A DNA stretch of 64,000 nt from Bacteroidota bacterium (GCA_021156365.1 JAJNDK010000006.1:404085-468084); one strand, 5' to 3'. Numbered from the stretch's first letter, positions 26,985 through 36,415 are shown. Notes: a model not told the origin generated them from the letters alone. Numbers and translations: made by a program.

Positions 26985-28004
26985 TTAATTACTGATCTCT
27001 CCTCTCAGGTTCTGACCCAATTGTTTTTTGATAGCAGCAGCAGGCAGCTTCTGTCCTAACAGGAACATCAGTTTGGTAATAGCGGCTTCTGTCGTTATAT
27101 CTTCTCCGCCGATCACACCTATTTGTTTTAACTGGGAGCTGGTTTCGTATTTGCCCTGGATCACTCTGCCTTCAAGGCACTGGGTTACATTAAAAACAAC
27201 AATGCCTTTTTTGATCGCATTCCTCAGTTCATCGATGAACCATTTTTCGGTAGAAGCATTGCCTGCTCCGAAGGTTTGTAAAATAACGGCTTTGATGCCT
27301 TTGCTGTTCAGAATGGAAGTCGTGATTTTTTTGCTGATGCCCGGGAACAGGGCAAGAACGGCAATATCGTTCTCCAGGTTCTTATGTACGATCAATGTTT
27401 TTTTCGCGGCTTTCTGAATGTAATTTTCTTTGTATTCGATCGTCACACCTGCTTCTGCTAATGCAGGATAGTTCGGTGATTTGAAAGCATCAAAATGCGC
27501 GGAATTGTATTTGAGCGTGCGGTTGCCCCTGAAGAGCTCATACTCAAAATAAATAGCGACTTCCGGAACGATCGGCTTGTTGTTCTTTTTAGCTGCTGCT
27601 ATTTCGATCGCCGTGATAAGGTTTTCTTTTCCATCCGTACGGATGATCCCAATCGGTAATTGAGAGCCCGTAAGGATCACCGGCTTGGACAGGTTTTCGA
27701 GCATGAAGCTCAGGGCCGAAGCCGTGTATGCCATGGTATCGGAGCCATGCAGGATGACAAAGCCGTCGAATTTGTTGTAGTTCTTTTCGATGATCTCCGC
27801 CATTTCGATCCATACTTTCGGATGCATATTGCTGCTGTCGATCGGTTTTTTGAAAGCGACCGATTCCAGTTTCACATTCAGGCGTTTCAGCTCGGGAACT
27901 TCTTTGGTAAGAAAACGGAAGTCGAATGGTTTGAGCGCACCGGTTTCCGGGTTCTGCATCATCCCGATGGTTCCGCCTGTGTAGATCAGCAATACTTTTG
28001 TCAT
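26985..28004 (-). CDS. ansA: Type I L-asparaginase
   Basis: 339 residues, no signal peptide, so the cytoplasmic type. It hydrolyses asparagine to aspartate and ammonia. The first catalytic threonine is in YTGGTIG (residues 9-14) and the second in HGSDTMAYTASALSF (Thr90-Asp89 of HGSDT, 86-90). SKPVILTGSQLPIG and TFGAGNAS also match the family. Length and motif spacing are normal. Single gene; the repeat-rich gap of about 545 bases upstream should hold its promoter. Confidence 0.95.
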   Translation of the reverse strand: MTKVLLIYTGGTIGMMQNPETGALKPFDFRFLTKEVPELKRLNVKLESVAFKKPIDSSNMHPKVWIEMAEIIEKNYNKFDGFVILHGSDTMAYTASALSFMLENLSKPVILTGSQLPIGIIRTDGKENLITAIEIAAAKKNNKPIVPEVAIYFEYELFRGNRTLKYNSAHFDAFKSPNYPALAEAGVTIEYKENYIQKAAKKTLIVHKNLENDIAVLALFPGISKKITTSILNSKGIKAVILQTFGAGNASTEKWFIDELRNAIKKGIVVFNVTQCLEGRVIQGKYETSSQLKQIGVIGGEDITTEAAITKLMFLLGQKLPAAAIKKQLGQNLRGEISN

Positions 28005-28104
28005 AAATGTCAGACTAATGTACTGCGAAGATAAAAGGTTTCGGGAGATAATGGAAATAGCGCATAAATACTAACGTAGGTTGAGCTGACCAGACATAGT
28101 CCCG

Positions 28105-28120
28105 TCGCGAGGCTTCGCGA
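28105..28120. repeat. Palindromic repeat, family 2, copy 2
   Basis: TCGCGAGGCTTCGCGA, identical to the cores at 26953 and 52655. It is embedded just after a MITE-like left end. Confidence 0.75.
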
Positions 28121-28213
28121 GCTATCAGGAGCGCAGATTCCGCAGATCTGGTTTGGTGTTTAAATTTTCACGGATTTTGATGAATGAGAATTGCCTGGAT
28201 AGAGTGGAGGCCT

Positions 28214-28475
28214 GAGCTGGCCAGACACAGATTACGCAGATGCCGCGGATATTGGATTTGCATAAATTGGCGCAGATGATCGATGACCAAAATGGTGATA
28301 GTATTGGCTGACTCTGTTTGATTTGTGGAATCAATTATCAGTGAAAATTTACATTTGAAAATCCTTCTTGCCAGCTGTAATTTTATGAAGCGTAGAATGC
28401 TGATTCTTTCCACATATAAAATCAGTGAACTTTCTCAGCGGAGCTAAATCTGAGCAATCTGTGTCTGCGTTTCAA
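28214..28475. mobile_element. MITE-like repeat element, copy B
   Basis: The left end is GAGCTGGCCAGACACAGATT; the right part has CTTTCTCAGCGGAGCTAAAT as in copy A, and ends with CTGTGTCTGCGTTTC, complementary in part to the left end. The middle is AT-rich and differs from copy A. Confidence 0.45.
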
Positions 28476-28498
28476 CCCGAATGCCACCTTATGCCAAA

Positions 28499-28534
28499 TA
28501 AAAAAGCCCGGAGACATTGTCACCGGGCTTTTGC
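28499..28534 (-). terminator. Terminator of the DUF3127 gene
   Basis: On the minus strand AAAAGCCCGG, an 11-base loop and CCGGGCTTTTTTATT, 20 bases after the stop. Confidence 0.85.
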
Positions 28535-28550
28535 AAAATAGCTTTTTTTC

Positions 28551-28943
28551 TTAGAACGGCAGATCATCATCCGCTGCGCTGCTGTTGAACACAGGAGAAG
28601 CGGTATTGTTCTGCGGCATAGAGGTAGAAGCATTATTGGAAGACGCATTATTGTTGCTGCCTGCAGTCATTTTCTCAATACGCCATGCATCGATGGTGTT
28701 GAAATATTTGGTCTCGCCCTGTGGGCTGTTCCATTCTCTTCCTCTCAGGTTAAAAGAAACTTTCATTTCTTCACCTACATTAAAATTATCAACCAGGCTT
28801 ACTTTATCCTGTGTCAATTGGAAAGTTACGTGCTGAGGATAAGGCGAAGTGGGTTCGACTGTCATGACGAAATCGCGTTTTTTGAATTTGTCACTCACCT
28901 GTTGTACATCGTACTTTAGTTTTAAGATTCCTGTTACTTCCAT
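28551..28943 (-). CDS. DUF3127 domain protein (SSB-like)
   Basis: 130 residues. It begins MEVTGILKLKYDVQQVSDKF and has an OB-like pattern (KKRDFVMTV; VGEEMKVSFNLRGREW; FNTIDAWRIEKM). After an Asn/Ser-rich linker it ends in DDDLPF, the acidic-aromatic tail used by single-stranded DNA-binding proteins to recruit partners. A role in DNA metabolism is therefore inferred; the family is not characterised to my knowledge. It lies 12 bases downstream of the flavin reductase gene, so the two share a transcript ending at the hairpin at 28499. Confidence 0.85.
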   Translation of the reverse strand: MEVTGILKLKYDVQQVSDKFKKRDFVMTVEPTSPYPQHVTFQLTQDKVSLVDNFNVGEEMKVSFNLRGREWNSPQGETKYFNTIDAWRIEKMTAGSNNNASSNNASTSMPQNNTASPVFNSSAADDDLPF

Positions 28944-28955
28944 GATATATTTATT

Positions 28956-29828
28956 TTATTTATTTACTATTGACTGAGACAGCATCAGGAGCCATGCTTC
29001 CCTGATAGTGCCTTTACTGATTAATTCTTTTATTTTCTGATGAAAGCTTACTTCATCTGTAAAAGGGGTAAGCCCGTTTTTATACTGCTCCACTTCTTCA
29101 TCCGTCGGCATCTGCTCAAGGTTACCCAATTGCCCGAGGTCATTCCCGCTGAGCACTTTGCTGTTACGTATGGCCGGAGGCAAGATGTCCACACCCAGGC
29201 CCAATGTCGTAATCGGCTTTTGTACTTCGAACAAGGCATCGCCTGAAGCACGGCAATACCAGTTGCCTCCCATGCGGGCCACAAGATCGATCTTCTGCTG
29301 GTCGATCACGCCATTCTCGTTCAGCACTTCTTCGCTGATGTGCATTTTCACTACCTCGCAGATGATGAGGTTGCCTGCGCCTCCGCTGGTACCCAGCTCT
29401 TTTACTTCGAGCACTTTGCATTCGAGCTGTACCGGTGATTCGGCTACCCGGAAAGGCTTTACTTTTTCGGAAGCCAGCTTGGTAAAACCTGCTTTCAGGA
29501 ATTCGTCCACACCTTTTGCGTAGGGACTGCTCGTAAGCGACATCTGGTGCACCATCCGGTAGCTCACAATATTGATCACCACTTCTGGTACCTCTTTCAC
29601 ATTGTCATGTGTTTGCTTGGTCTCGCCTGTTCTTCCGCTTCTGTTGGGCGAAAAGATAAGCAGGGGCGGCCTGGAAGAAAACACATTGAAAAAGCTGAAA
29701 GGTGCCAGGTTCGGATTCCCATCCTTGTCTACCGTACTGGCAAACGCAATAGGGCGCGGACCCACAGCACCCAGCAGGTAAGCATGGAGTTGTGGTACCG
29801 GGATATCGGATGGATTTATACTCAGCAT
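28956..29828 (-). CDS. Flavin reductase-like domain protein
   Basis: 290 residues from the ATG at 29828, where homology starts (MLSINPSDIPVPQLHAYLLG); a longer frame to 29903 adds an unlikely leader. The flavin-binding split-barrel fold is shown by GAVGPRPIAFASTVDKDGNP, NLAPFSFFNVFSSRPPLLIF and SSPYAKGVDEFLKAGFT. Such proteins bind FMN and either reduce flavin with NAD(P)H or have unknown redox roles. First gene of the pair with DUF3127 and divergent from the membrane acyltransferase-like gene at 29935. Confidence 0.88.
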   Translation of the reverse strand: MLSINPSDIPVPQLHAYLLGAVGPRPIAFASTVDKDGNPNLAPFSFFNVFSSRPPLLIFSPNRSGRTGETKQTHDNVKEVPEVVINIVSYRMVHQMSLTSSPYAKGVDEFLKAGFTKLASEKVKPFRVAESPVQLECKVLEVKELGTSGGAGNLIICEVVKMHISEEVLNENGVIDQQKIDLVARMGGNWYCRASGDALFEVQKPITTLGLGVDILPPAIRNSKVLSGNDLGQLGNLEQMPTDEEVEQYKNGLTPFTDEVSFHQKIKELISKGTIREAWLLMLSQSIVNK

Positions 29829-29934
29829 AAGAAAGACAAAGTACGTTTTTTTATAAGAAATTTGGAAGCGAAAAGCCGGCGAGTTATTAACCAATTTGAA
29901 CAATAAATCCTATTTTTACCTTTTCTGAAACCAT

Positions 29935-30960
29935 ATGAACCAGCGCGACAATAGTATAGATATTCTCAGGGGTTTTGCCATTTTTGCCATGGTGGCGGCT
30001 AATATGTCGGCTCATAACTATGCAGAGCCGCATCCCTTCTGGTTCAGGATCTATGGCAGTTTTGCCGCGCCTACTTTTGTGTTCCTGGCCGGACTGATGG
30101 TAGGTTTTACCACCTTTCACAAAAGTTATCCCCTGTCGTATTACCTGAAAAGAGGGCTGTTAGTGATGCTCGCGGGTGCCTGTATCGATATGTTCTGCTG
30201 GGGTGCCCTTCCTTTCGCCACTTTCGATGTATTGTATGTAATTGGCTTGTCGCTGCCGGTCGCAAAATTAGTGATGATGCTCCAAAAATGGGTGCGGGTA
30301 GGAGTGATCGGTCTGTTGTTCCTGCTGACACCTGTATTGCAGCATTACCTTGGTTATAATGAAGCAGTGGCAGAGCCCTCGCTGAAGTTGTTCCTGAGTG
30401 AAGGCTGGCAGGGCGCTGTGGTATGGAAGCAGTTTCTGATCGACGGCTGGTTTCCGGTGTTCCCCTGGTTAGGTGTTTCATTGCTGGGAGCCTATATCGG
30501 TACACTTCGTTGTTCGCTGCCTATCGATAAAGCGAATGCTGTTTTTGCCTTTGGGGGCACTGTTATGCTTACGGCGGGTATCGTACTCTGGGTTGTTACG
30601 AAGCCCGTTCTGGTGGAGCGGGAAGGCTACAGTGAGCTGTTCTATCCGCCAACTCTGCTGTTCTTCCTGACCTTTCTCGGGGGTGTTTTTGTACTTCTCG
30701 CGGCCCTGTATTATGTGCGGGAGAGTAAATTGCTTTGGTTCTTCAGTGTGTACGGAAAGTCCTCGCTGCTGATGTACATCATGCATACCGTATTCAATGT
30801 ATATATATTCAATGTGTTTTTCGGTACCTACACATTGCCCGGATTTGCAGCCGTCTGTATGGCTCACCTGGTGATACTCTGGTTCATTGCTTATGCGGTG
30901 CAGTATCTGAAAAAAGGGAAGAAGCTGCCGCTGGTACTGAGTGTGATATTGGGAGGGTAA
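29935..30960 (+). CDS. HGSNAT/DUF1624-like membrane protein
   Basis: 341 residues with about ten membrane helices. The N-terminal RDNSIDILRGFAIFAMVAAN is the signature of the heparan-alpha-glucosaminide N-acetyltransferase-like and acyltransferase-3 groups, followed by FAAPTFVFLAGLMVGF. It probably transfers an acyl group across the inner membrane to a sugar or envelope component; the acceptor is unknown. Single gene, convergent with mtaB, whose stop is 10 bases away. The last residues (KKGKKLPLVLSVILGG) are cytosolic. Confidence 0.82.
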   Translation: MNQRDNSIDILRGFAIFAMVAANMSAHNYAEPHPFWFRIYGSFAAPTFVFLAGLMVGFTTFHKSYPLSYYLKRGLLVMLAGACIDMFCWGALPFATFDVLYVIGLSLPVAKLVMMLQKWVRVGVIGLLFLLTPVLQHYLGYNEAVAEPSLKLFLSEGWQGAVVWKQFLIDGWFPVFPWLGVSLLGAYIGTLRCSLPIDKANAVFAFGGTVMLTAGIVLWVVTKPVLVEREGYSELFYPPTLLFFLTFLGGVFVLLAALYYVRESKLLWFFSVYGKSSLLMYIMHTVFNVYIFNVFFGTYTLPGFAAVCMAHLVILWFIAYAVQYLKKGKKLPLVLSVILGG

Positions 30961-30969
30961 GGGTATTTA

Positions 30970-32307
30970 TCAGGCGGAGATTGCCGCACTTAATTCCTTC
31001 ACCAAAAAATTCCCATCTGCATCGATGCTTTCCAATTGCACATCGATCAGTTGATTCGACAGCGCTTCGTTGAAGGGCATTTTTATTTTGATATAATTCG
31101 GAGTAAGTCCGTGCATGATCCCGTCGCGGTTCTCGTGTTCCATCAGTACAGTGGTAGTGCTGCCTGTATGCTGCTCGTAGAAGGATCTTGTTTTTTTGGC
31201 AGATAAGATCCGGAGCATTTTATTTCTTCTTTTTCGTTCTGCAATCGGTACAATACCTGTCATCGTTGCAGCATCCGTGTTGGCGCGCTCGGAGTAAGTG
31301 AACACATGCAGATAGGAAATATCCAGCCCGTTCAGGAAATTATAGGTCTCTAAAAAGTCTTCTTCCGTTTCGCCGGGAAAACCAACGATCACGTCCACAC
31401 CGATGCAGGCATGTGGCATTACGGCTTTTATTTTTGTAACACGGTCCACATACAGCTCACGCAAATACCGGCGGCGCATCAGGTTCAGGATCTTATTGCT
31501 GCCGCTTTGCAGGGGCACATGGAAATGCGGAACGAAGCGTTTGGATGTCGCCACAAATTCAATGATCTCATCTTTCAGTAAATTCGGCTCGATGGAAGAG
31601 ATCCGGAAACGCTCGATCGGCTCTACTTCATCCAGCGCTTTTACCAGGTCGAGGAATGTTTCCTGTTTGCGGCCATGTTCATTCGTGTTTTGGTTCAGTC
31701 CAAAATCACCGATGTTTACACCTGTCAATACAATTTCTTTGATACCCGTCCCGGAGATCTCGTAGGCATTTTGTACAATATTTTCGATCACATCGCTTCT
31801 GCTGGCCCCGCGTGCCAATGGAATGGTGCAATAGGAGCAGGTGTAATCACAGCCGTCCTGCACTTTCAGGAACGAGCGGGTGCGGTCTCCGTAAGAGAAA
31901 GAGCTGACGAAATTAGTCACATCATCGATCTCACAGCTGTGGATCTCGGCTGCTGCATTTTTTTGAGAATGGTTGATATAATTCAGCAGCTTGAATTTTT
32001 CGGAAGCGCCCAAAACAACGTCCACCCCTTCGATCTTTGCGATCTCTTCGGGCTTCAGCTGCGCATAACAACCAACGATGGCCACAAATGCGTCCGGTGC
32101 ATTTTTCAATGCGGAGCGTACGATCTGCTTACATTCTTTGTCGGCATTTTCCGTTACGGAGCAGGTATTGATCACATACACATCGGCCGGCATAGAAAAA
32201 TCCACTTTCTCGAATCCTTCTTTTTCGAATAAACGCGCAATAGTAGATGTTTCCGCAAAATTCAATTTGCAGCCAAGTGTATGAAAAGCGACTTTTTTAC
32301 CGTTCAT
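30970..32307 (-). CDS. mtaB: tRNA (N6-threonylcarbamoyladenosine-37) methylthiotransferase MtaB
   Basis: 445 residues from the ATG at 32307 (MNGKKVAFHTLGCKLNF); the frame extends upstream without family support. The UPF0004 domain has Cys13, Cys49 and Cys80 for one iron-sulphur cluster; the radical SAM motif DGCDYTCSYCTIP supplies Cys153, Cys157 and Cys160. A TRAM domain closes the protein. CKLNFAET, rather than the CQMN of MiaB, marks the MtaB branch, which converts t6A37 to ms2t6A in tRNAs reading ANN codons. The upstream pirin gene is on the same strand, 95 bases away. Confidence 0.93.
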   Translation of the reverse strand: MNGKKVAFHTLGCKLNFAETSTIARLFEKEGFEKVDFSMPADVYVINTCSVTENADKECKQIVRSALKNAPDAFVAIVGCYAQLKPEEIAKIEGVDVVLGASEKFKLLNYINHSQKNAAAEIHSCEIDDVTNFVSSFSYGDRTRSFLKVQDGCDYTCSYCTIPLARGASRSDVIENIVQNAYEISGTGIKEIVLTGVNIGDFGLNQNTNEHGRKQETFLDLVKALDEVEPIERFRISSIEPNLLKDEIIEFVATSKRFVPHFHVPLQSGSNKILNLMRRRYLRELYVDRVTKIKAVMPHACIGVDVIVGFPGETEEDFLETYNFLNGLDISYLHVFTYSERANTDAATMTGIVPIAERKRRNKMLRILSAKKTRSFYEQHTGSTTTVLMEHENRDGIMHGLTPNYIKIKMPFNEALSNQLIDVQLESIDADGNFLVKELSAAISA

Positions 32308-32402
32308 GGGGCCGCAAAGATACGAAATCGCAAGGAAATGGGAAAATACGGCGAAAAGGCTGTTTTTAAAGCATAGTTCAGGAAATTCAGGGATTGCCAG
32401 GA

Positions 32403-33380
32403 TCACTTCAGGAACCCAAACTTGCCATTATTGTAGTCCTCAATAGCTTGCTTGATCTCTTCTTCTGTATTCATTACAAAGGGGCCGTAGCTCACATAAG
32501 GCTCGTTAAGTGGTTCTCCGCTCAATACAAGCAAAATGGCCTTTTTGTTTGCTGTGATTTGTATTTCACCGCCCTCGTTCTTTAGTTGCACGTAATGATT
32601 TTCGGCCGCTTCCTTTCCGTTTACGTTCACTGATCCGTCTACCACGAGGATGCCTGTGTTAAACCCGGGAGGTAAAGTAAAGTTACAATCACCTTTTTCG
32701 TTCAGGTGAATATCGTAAATGTGAATAGGAGAAAAAGTGGAAGCTATACCTTTTGTGTTCTTGTATTCACCCGCTACTACATAAATACTTCCTTTGTTCC
32801 CCGGTAGTTTTACTTCCGGTTTCGTTCCATGCGCAATACTCTGGTATTTTGCATCGGTCATTTTATGCTTCTTTGGCAGGTTTATCCACAGCTGGAGCAT
32901 TTCGAATGCGCCGCCTGATTTGCTGTAGGTTTGTTCGTGGTATTCTTTATGCAAAACACCGCCACCGGCTGTCATCCATTGTACATCACCAGGATTGATG
33001 ATGCCATGATTGCCTTTACTGTCGTGGTGCTCTACACCACCTTTATAGGCAAAGGTGATCGTTTCTATGCCACGGTGGGGATGAACACCTACACCTCTTG
33101 AAATTTCGGAAGGAGGGAAGTTGGTCTCCGCATTGAAGTCGAGCAAAAAGAAAGGACTCATGCGTTCTTCAAAGCCTTTACCGTTTGGAAAAAAATTCAT
33201 CACCTTAAAACCATTACCCACCATGTGTGTATTTGTCGGAGACCACACCCCCTCCACACCGCGGTATTTAGGATCAGTAAAATGTTCAGTCTTTTCACGG
33301 AAAATTCCGCCGAATGCATTGGAAAACATGGCAGATAATCCTGCAAACGTACCTGCTTTTATAAAGTCTTTTCTTTTCAT
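32403..33380 (-). CDS. Pirin family protein
   Basis: 325 residues. A basic hydrophobic leader (MKRKDFIKAGTFAGLSAMFS) may act as a signal or Tat-like anchor, unusual for pirins. The bicupin body shows GVGVHPHRGIETITFAYKGG and EHHDSKGNHGIINPGDVQWM with metal-ligand His and Glu residues, then MLQLWINLPKKHKM, and a C-terminal cupin (GFNTGILVVDGSVNVNGKEA) ending in the pirin EPYVSYGPFVMNTEEEI. Pirins bind Fe and some have quercetinase activity. Single gene; its promoter should lie at 33381-33450. Confidence 0.9.
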   Translation of the reverse strand: MKRKDFIKAGTFAGLSAMFSNAFGGIFREKTEHFTDPKYRGVEGVWSPTNTHMVGNGFKVMNFFPNGKGFEERMSPFFLLDFNAETNFPPSEISRGVGVHPHRGIETITFAYKGGVEHHDSKGNHGIINPGDVQWMTAGGGVLHKEYHEQTYSKSGGAFEMLQLWINLPKKHKMTDAKYQSIAHGTKPEVKLPGNKGSIYVVAGEYKNTKGIASTFSPIHIYDIHLNEKGDCNFTLPPGFNTGILVVDGSVNVNGKEAAENHYVQLKNEGGEIQITANKKAILLVLSGEPLNEPYVSYGPFVMNTEEEIKQAIEDYNNGKFGFLK

Positions 33381-33473
33381 GATGATCCTGATTAAAAAGT
33401 TGTCATAACGAACGACTCTCTTTCAAAGGTAAGGATTTTTCAAATAATTTGCAGGACACGAATCATACATTCC

Positions 33474-34337
33474 CTAATAAAAAACATACTCGTACCTGGT
33501 TTCATCTTCGTTTGCACCTTTTATGTTTTTATACGAGATTATTAAACCCTTGTCATTGTATTCATAGATAAAATAAGCATCCACAAGTCCGGTCCGGTGT
33601 TGCTTCAACAATTGACCAGCTTCGTTATATTCAATAACATCCTTCGTGTGCAGGCCCATTATAGTAGCAGTTTCGCTGATCTTTAAACCATTTTCATCAT
33701 ACTGAGCATTGCCTGAGCCCATCAGTTTCCCTTTTTCATCATAAGACTCAAACTGCACACGCAGGCCCCTGTTGTCATAAAACTCCTTATCTATCCCTAA
33801 GTCGGAAGATTCGATCCGGGTGTTTAGGGCACCATTGTATCCAAAGCTGGTTACGGAAGTTTTTCCGTCACTTCCTGTATAAGATCTGCTGATCAGCCTG
33901 CCTTCCTCATCGTATTTATATATTTGGGTGGTGATGGTCCCATCTTTATATTTCATTTTTTCTTTCGTCACCTTTCCATTCGTATCAAATTCGTAGGTAT
34001 ATGTTTTTTTTCCGGAGTAATCGCTTTCCTCACTTACCATATTCCCTTTTTTGTCGTAGGTTGCAATGGACCAACCGTCGGTATATATTTGTTTTACGGT
34101 TTTTATCTTGTGTTTTTTTATAAGCTCTTCCTGCGTAGGCGCTTTTTTTACCGGGCCTGTATAGGCTGAATGCTGAATGTATAATTGACATGAATCTGCT
34201 GATGGCGAAGCGTTTTGGGCTTTTTCCATTTCCATGGCAAGCGATATAACCTCATTTGCTTTGTCGGTATCCGACTGACAGGAAACAGCGCAGACAACTA
34301 CCGGCATCAGTATTATAAACCGAAGGAAGTTTTTCAT
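33474..34337 (-). CDS. Lipoprotein with RHS/YD-like repeats
   Basis: 287 residues with lipobox (VVVCAVSC, Cys20). The mature part carries degenerate repeats of the type ATYDKKGNMVSEESDY, YEFDTNGKVTKEKM, YKYDEEGRLISRSYTG, YNEAGQLLKQH and YNDKGLIISY, about 20 residues each, as in RHS/YD or sugar-binding repeats. It is much too short for a toxin-delivery RHS protein and has no toxin tip. It is probably a surface or periplasmic binding lipoprotein. Single gene between pirin and the SPFH terminator. Confidence 0.8.
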   Translation of the reverse strand: MKNFLRFIILMPVVVCAVSCQSDTDKANEVISLAMEMEKAQNASPSADSCQLYIQHSAYTGPVKKAPTQEELIKKHKIKTVKQIYTDGWSIATYDKKGNMVSEESDYSGKKTYTYEFDTNGKVTKEKMKYKDGTITTQIYKYDEEGRLISRSYTGSDGKTSVTSFGYNGALNTRIESSDLGIDKEFYDNRGLRVQFESYDEKGKLMGSGNAQYDENGLKISETATIMGLHTKDVIEYNEAGQLLKQHRTGLVDAYFIYEYNDKGLIISYKNIKGANEDETRYEYVFY

Positions 34338-34446
34338 ACGTACGATTGGTTAAGACGTTCTTTAGTTTAAAGAGAGAATCGAAGATAAAGTTTTTTTGTC
34401 ATGGAAAAAAAGTCAAACGACTTTTAGAATGATCGGTTTCCGCTAA

Positions 34447-34483
34447 AAACAAAAGAGCCATCTTTTTTGGATGGCTCTTCGTT
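34447..34483 (-). terminator. Terminator of the SPFH gene
   Basis: AGAGCCATC and GATGGCTCT pair across seven bases; TTTTGTTTTT follows on the minus strand, 10 bases after the stop. Confidence 0.85.
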
Positions 34484-34492
34484 TTAGGTGTA

Positions 34493-36415
34493 TTATTTCT
34501 GTTTTTCGTCCTTGTCTTTGATGTTGAATTTGATCGGGTTATTGGTCATGTCTTCCATCAACTTCAATCCAAGCAATCCGCTGATAGGACCGTTCGGCCC
34601 GCTGTCGCCGCTGATCAGTACTTCCGGGATGATCTTGATCTTGTCTTTACCGATAGCTTCCGTTATTTTCAGACGGGTGAAATTATCGCCACCCATCGCA
34701 GTTACGGCGAGGTTGTATGATTCCGCATTGGACCTACCGATAGCGAGGATCTTCTCAGCTTCCGCTTTACCCGTAACACTGATCTGCTCTGCATTTGCAT
34801 TTGCCAGTGCTTTGATCTTCTCCGCTTCTGCATTCGCCAGTACTTTTGTTTTCTCGGCATCCGCATTTGCAATTACTTTCAAACGGTCAGCTTCCGCATT
34901 GGAAGAGATCTTTACACCCTGCGCCTCACCCGTAGCTTTTTTAACGGCTGCATCCGCAATGCGTTCGGAGATCAATACACCCTGATCGGCCTTTACGATC
35001 TCTTTCTGCATATCGGCAACCGCTGTTTCTTTTTCAAGTGCCTGGCGTGTTACCTCCGCTCTTTTCTGTGTTTCAAAAGTAGTGTTCTGCTCTTCTGCGA
35101 TCTTACGATCCGTTAATGTTTTCATCAGGCTTTCCGGCGGAACGATGTCACCGATCAGTGTATCCACACCGTTCACATTGTACTGATCCAGTACCTCGCT
35201 GATGCGTTTCTTTGCAGCATCCTGGCGTTCTTTACGGGAGCTTAAGAAAGCGATCACATCACTGTCCTGCGCCGAGTTACGGAAATAGTTACCGATAGTC
35301 GGCTCCAGTACCTGACCTACAAGATTCACCATATTACCGAAACGCGCGATCACTTTCGGCGCTTCGTTGGTAGGAATGTGAATGATCTGCGATACATCGA
35401 GGTTGAAAGGGAAACCGTCTTTCGAACGCACAGTGATAGTCGATAAATGTTTATCCAATTGATGTGCCTCGCTGCGTGCATTCGCCCAGTTCAATACCAG
35501 ATTGGTCGTTGGAACGAGCTCTACACGCATGATGTAGGAGTTCACCGGGTATTTTCCGGGCCCGAGTGGTTCGGCCCAAACTCCTTTTTCACCTTTGCTT
35601 ACGATATTCCCGTGTTTAAATTCTGCACCGCTGAGGTCCGTTCCGTCTTTACCCACATAGGATATCACAACACCTACATACCCGATCGGGATCTCCGTCA
35701 TTTTGATCTGCTCTACCTGGATGAACCATGGATTCAGGTAATACGAACCTGCGAGGATGATCTCCGGCTGTAAACCTTTGTTACCACCTTCTGCAAGGAA
35801 TGCATCACAATCCTGGAAATTATTATGTCCCTTGGTGGGCTTACCGGCAATGTTCCCTTCTTCGATCGGGCGCCCGTCCATGGTTGTTACCACACCTACC
35901 ATATTCTCATTGATGTGCGTCATATCATAGGTCATGATATCGAACAGGAAGGTATTGATACGATAAGTACCCGCGGTGATGATAGCAGACTGACGTCCTT
36001 TGCGCCCGCCGTTCTTAAAAAAAGCTTCCGCATCCTGAAATGAATCGCATTCCACTTTCCGGGCTAAAATGAATCCGGTCTCGAGCTCCTTACCATCTTT
36101 GGCAACGAGCAAGCCGATCTTGCCTTCCGGGATCACGGTAAAGCTTTGCATTTTTATTTCATATTGCCATACCCAATACCAGAAATAAATACCCGGAGCC
36201 AGACTTTGTGCCTGGAAGCCGGCTTCCCCCATAACGGCAATAATTCTGCCGGCAGGAAGTTCTTTGTTGGCACCGAAGAGAACGAATTTTTTTGTAACGA
36301 GACCGATCTTGTCCTCGGGGATAATGATGATCCCGAACAAGCGGAAAATAAGTTTGTAGAAGATCAGACAAACAATGGGTATAAGAACCCACCAGTACTT
36401 AAGATAAGAGTCCAT
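34493..36415 (-). CDS. SPFH/flotillin-like membrane protein with four N-terminal PG-Y repeats
   Basis: 640 residues. An N-terminal membrane helix (about 8-32) is followed by four tandem beta modules (about 33-92, 94-166, 168-238, 241-300), each with an IGLV/VGVV strand and a closing turn: LAPGIYFW, ITAGTYRIN, LAGSYYLNP, LGPGKYPVN. An SPFH/band-7 domain (about 305-430; DGFPFNLDVSQIIHIPTNEA) leads into an Ala/Glu-rich coiled coil (about 430-590) with repeated NAEAEKIKALANA-type units. Flotillins scaffold membrane microdomains. The repeat, SPFH and long-helix order recalls the major vault protein. Repeats 2 and 3 share an insertion (FQDAEAFFKNGGRKG and FQDCDAFLAEGGNKG), pointing to recent duplication. 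Own terminator, single gene. Confidence 0.9.
   Translation of the reverse strand: MDSYLKYWWVLIPIVCLIFYKLIFRLFGIIIIPEDKIGLVTKKFVLFGANKELPAGRIIAVMGEAGFQAQSLAPGIYFWYWVWQYEIKMQSFTVIPEGKIGLLVAKDGKELETGFILARKVECDSFQDAEAFFKNGGRKGRQSAIITAGTYRINTFLFDIMTYDMTHINENMVGVVTTMDGRPIEEGNIAGKPTKGHNNFQDCDAFLAEGGNKGLQPEIILAGSYYLNPWFIQVEQIKMTEIPIGYVGVVISYVGKDGTDLSGAEFKHGNIVSKGEKGVWAEPLGPGKYPVNSYIMRVELVPTTNLVLNWANARSEAHQLDKHLSTITVRSKDGFPFNLDVSQIIHIPTNEAPKVIARFGNMVNLVGQVLEPTIGNYFRNSAQDSDVIAFLSSRKERQDAAKKRISEVLDQYNVNGVDTLIGDIVPPESLMKTLTDRKIAEEQNTTFETQKRAEVTRQALEKETAVADMQKEIVKADQGVLISERIADAAVKKATGEAQGVKISSNAEADRLKVIANADAEKTKVLANAEAEKIKALANANAEQISVTGKAEAEKILAIGRSNAESYNLAVTAMGGDNFTRLKITEAIGKDKIKIIPEVLISGDSGPNGPISGLLGLKLMEDMTNNPIKFNIKDKDEKQK

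Larger units (their letters stand above)
28005..28498. repeat. Repeat-filled intergenic region
   Basis: No supported gene. AGCTGACCAGACATAGTCCC at 28085 is a left end directly joined to the family 2 palindrome at 28105. A second element runs from 28214 to about 28475. CGCAGAT words recur at 28131, 28236 and 28272. Confidence 0.6.
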
